Source: Nymphaea colorata (taxonomy: Eukaryota > Streptophyta > Magnoliopsida > Nymphaeales > Nymphaeaceae). Taken from it: a stretch of 64,000 bases of DNA. A program made the translations under genes and the position numbers. The notes under the pieces are model-generated. The model was given only the letters and a program-made list of their open reading frames with translations, made no database searches and was not told the origin of the DNA. Each line of letters begins with the position of its first letter. Position 1 is the stretch's first letter. Location of the stretch: positions 507,143 to 571,142 of the forward strand of contig NC_045138.2 in NCBI RefSeq assembly GCF_008831285.2. Reading direction: 5' to 3'. Shown piece by piece: positions 61,762 to 64,000 of the stretch.

Positions 61762-63337
61762 CCTTGACGACCTCAATCGACTCCTCAATTCTTCATCTCT
61801 CTCTGTATCTTCCTCTTACTTATAGAAGTTAGAGAGAGAGAGAGAGAAGTCGTGTTAGTGTAGTTTAGGAGTCACATTTGTTGGTTCCGCACGATATGAA
61901 GGTGCAGGACTTGCGTATATTTTACAAAACCCATCACTTTTCGCTATCATGTTTGATAACTCAAGAATCTACACTCAACACCCATGTGTATTTGTGAAAC
62001 CCCTATCATTCTCCATAGCAGCAATTTAAGAAGTATAGAATAGAAACGAACTATGAATTATTTGAGAAAGAGTAGAATATACTTGCACGTCTTTTACTTT
62101 TATAGGCGGCAGGAAAATTACCATCAGTAAAAAGAATTAGGAAACGAAGATGCGTATGAAGCATGACGTACGTGGGATTCTACCTATGGCATGAATGAAC
62201 AAATCACATAATTCAATGCATCTGAAAGCTTTCAGTTTCTCTTTTGTACGTTAGGTTGACATAAATGAGGTTGTACCACTTTGCATATCATGAAATAATA
62301 TTCCATTATCAGCAAAATGCATATAAAGATTCATGAGAAATTCTAATCAAGTTTGGTCTACGTCCTTTATTTGGATTCCAGAAACTGCAACCAAACCAGC
62401 AGAGCATTAAGTGCACGTCTGTTCTTTCGTGTTCCGACTGTGCAATTTAAAGCATCTAAGTGAACTGACTTGATGCATGTGTACGCATCGTGTGAGAAAG
62501 GACTTCGTTCATGGTGAGTAAAGGGTTGGTGTGATTGTAGGATTTGAGTGTGTGTGTTGGTGTGGTTATAGTCAACAGACATCTTCGTAGCTTTAAGAAT
62601 TACATAACAAAGGTGGTTTTTCATAAATAAAATTAAAAAATACATATCTTGAAATCTTTTACTGCTGCAGAAGCGTCGTCATCATCACCACCAGGGGCAA
62701 AGGTAAGGCCCTGTCCTCACTTCAAAAAAAATAAAAAAATTACATATAAACTTTAAAAAATTTCACTTATCTTATATAAATATTTTGAAAAATGATATTT
62801 TCAAAATTTAGAAACTTTAATTTAGCCATCCAGAAAAATTTTTGGCCCCACCCCTGATCACTGCCATGAAAGCGGCTTAGCCCTAGCGAATGCATTTGAA
62901 GTATTGAACTTTTGACCTCCTTCAACTTGATAATCTTTAAGGGCTTAAGGAAACTATACTAAGGGAGATGGCTGATGGGATAACCTCAGAGTAGATGTTA
63001 AACTTTACCAAATCCAACTTAATTGGTATGTAAGTAATGTGAATATCTGTAAAGCATTACAAAGTCCAATTTAGCAGGAATATGATTATCCTAAAATGTT
63101 GTAGGATGCCATTAGTTAAAATTGAATCGTATCTAACTTAAAATCCAAAAACATTTATGTGTATCCAATTTGGATTCAGTTGCAAAGTATGACAGTTTGA
63201 CCCAAATATGGGTTCGATTCAGATGCCCAAATGAACTTTATATTGAGTTGCAATTTAGTTGGATATTGAGAAGTTAGATCTAGAACCGGACCCATATGCA
63301 TGCATGGAGAAAACATGCAAGTAAAGGGACCAATTGC
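61762..63337. other. MYB upstream region and intergenic repeats
   Basis: A GA run stands at about 61829-61846, in the presumed leader or promoter of the MYB gene. The AT-rich dispersed repeat is present in reverse at about 62700-62860. The inverted partner of 250-320 is at 62880-62937. Words of the low-complexity ATCCAATTTGGATTCAG type lie at about 63120-63290. No further exon is recognised; an open frame at 62367-62645 is featureless. Confidence 0.55.
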
Positions 63338-63570
63338 ACATTTAGATGGGTCCGTCGGTTCGGCAAGATAAACCGAACACGGGATGTTTTCTCCTTGGCA
63401 TTTTCTGCGTTCATGGGACTAATTTCCCCCAACAATGTCGGTAAAAAAACGTTCAAACCCCGAGGGGTCCAACTATTTTTTGTCGATGTACTAGATTTTG
63501 ATGACTGTTTTTGTGATGGAAAACTTTTTGGCTGTATCATTTGTCCCGTGATACATTGCATCCAGAGAAG
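63338..63570 (+). repeat. Long-range direct repeat, right copy
   Basis: Partner of 1-233, offset 63337 bp. After CATCCAGAGAA the two copies diverge. The left continues into the segment shared with 62880-62937, and the right into AAAACCACCGCTGAATGC. The open frames on both strands here are by-products. Confidence 0.85.
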
Positions 63571-63829
63571 AAAAAAAACCACCGCTGAATGCAAGGGATG
63601 GAGAGAAAAGAAGACAGAGACATTCCTGTTAGGATTCTGGGGTCCAAATATAAGACACGCATAATTACCATCACACCAATAGCAGGGTTGATGTGGGCCG
63701 CTGAATTATATTGTAATCAGTTCCAAAAAAATTTCATGATGAGAGCTGAATTATAATGTTAAAATTTTAACCAGAGTTGAAATATAATTTTTTAAAATTT
63801 TATACATGACAGATGAAATTTTTTAAATC

Positions 63830-64000
63830 TTAAATCCAATGTGTTCTTTTTCTCCATGTTCGGCTTTCTCGTTTTCAATCCAATCTATTGACATCCCTAA
63901 GTTAATTAGCATACATTAAAATCAGATGCCTATGAAAATATGGATGATAAGAACGCCTAACCTCATGAATCTGAAACTGATTAGTTTGCTTAATCAAATC
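63830..64000 (+). mobile_element. Foldback-type element, fourth copy, cut by the window end
   Basis: Matches the terminal inverted repeat at about 6340-6540 and 57120-57310. Shared points are CTCCATGTTCGGCT, CAATCTATTGACATCCCTAA, ATCAGATGCCTAT and GAATCTGAAACTGATT. It starts inside the repeat, so it is partial, and it continues past the window. Confidence 0.8.

Overview
This is nuclear DNA of a flowering plant. The evidence is a multi-exon alcohol dehydrogenase with GT-AG introns, an R2R3-MYB with the subgroup-21 C-terminal motif, a Root cap/LEA-type secreted protein, a Tat-lineage Ty3/gypsy element, Harbinger transposons, a LINE remnant, and many TA, GA and CA microsatellites. The sequence is AT-rich, repeat-dense and gene-poor. 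No species can be assigned from the window alone. I see no rRNA gene, tRNA gene, CRISPR array or operon.

Layout. At 1-6620 there is a broken Root cap gene on the minus strand, next to a foldback element with terminal inverted repeats of about 540 bp. At 8202-11049 lies an ADH1-type gene on the minus strand. All ten exons are recognisable, but it carries a -1 and a +1 frameshift and two GT-TG introns. At 13751-27628 is a 13.9 kb segment bounded by Harbinger-type inverted repeats with TTA target duplications. It holds a transposase remnant, a LINE remnant between two degenerate direct repeats, and a leucine-rich-repeat gene with in-frame stops. Its right end has been tandemly duplicated in a 401 bp unit. 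At 28414-43013 is a 14.6 kb Tat-like LTR retrotransposon on the minus strand, with 5 bp target duplications (CTTAT), unequal LTRs and decayed gag-pol including a second RNase H.

From 43 to 52 kb the DNA is mostly microsatellites and small repeats. It includes a probable tRNA-derived SINE and a 1.3 kb Harbinger-like element that has picked up GC-rich sequence resembling the start of a HemK/PrmC methyltransferase gene. At 56-60.6 kb there is an inverted second copy of the left-hand Root cap locus. Here exon 1 and its promoter are intact but exon 2 is missing. The break contains patchwork filler DNA, including 54 bp copied exactly from the ADH gene 51 kb away. At 60740-61761 lies an R2R3-MYB-like gene that has lost most of its third MYB helix-turn-helix.

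The genes do not form a functional cluster. The window is best read as a record of duplication, transposon capture and imperfect break repair. Only the MYB frame is fully open, and it too is structurally truncated.
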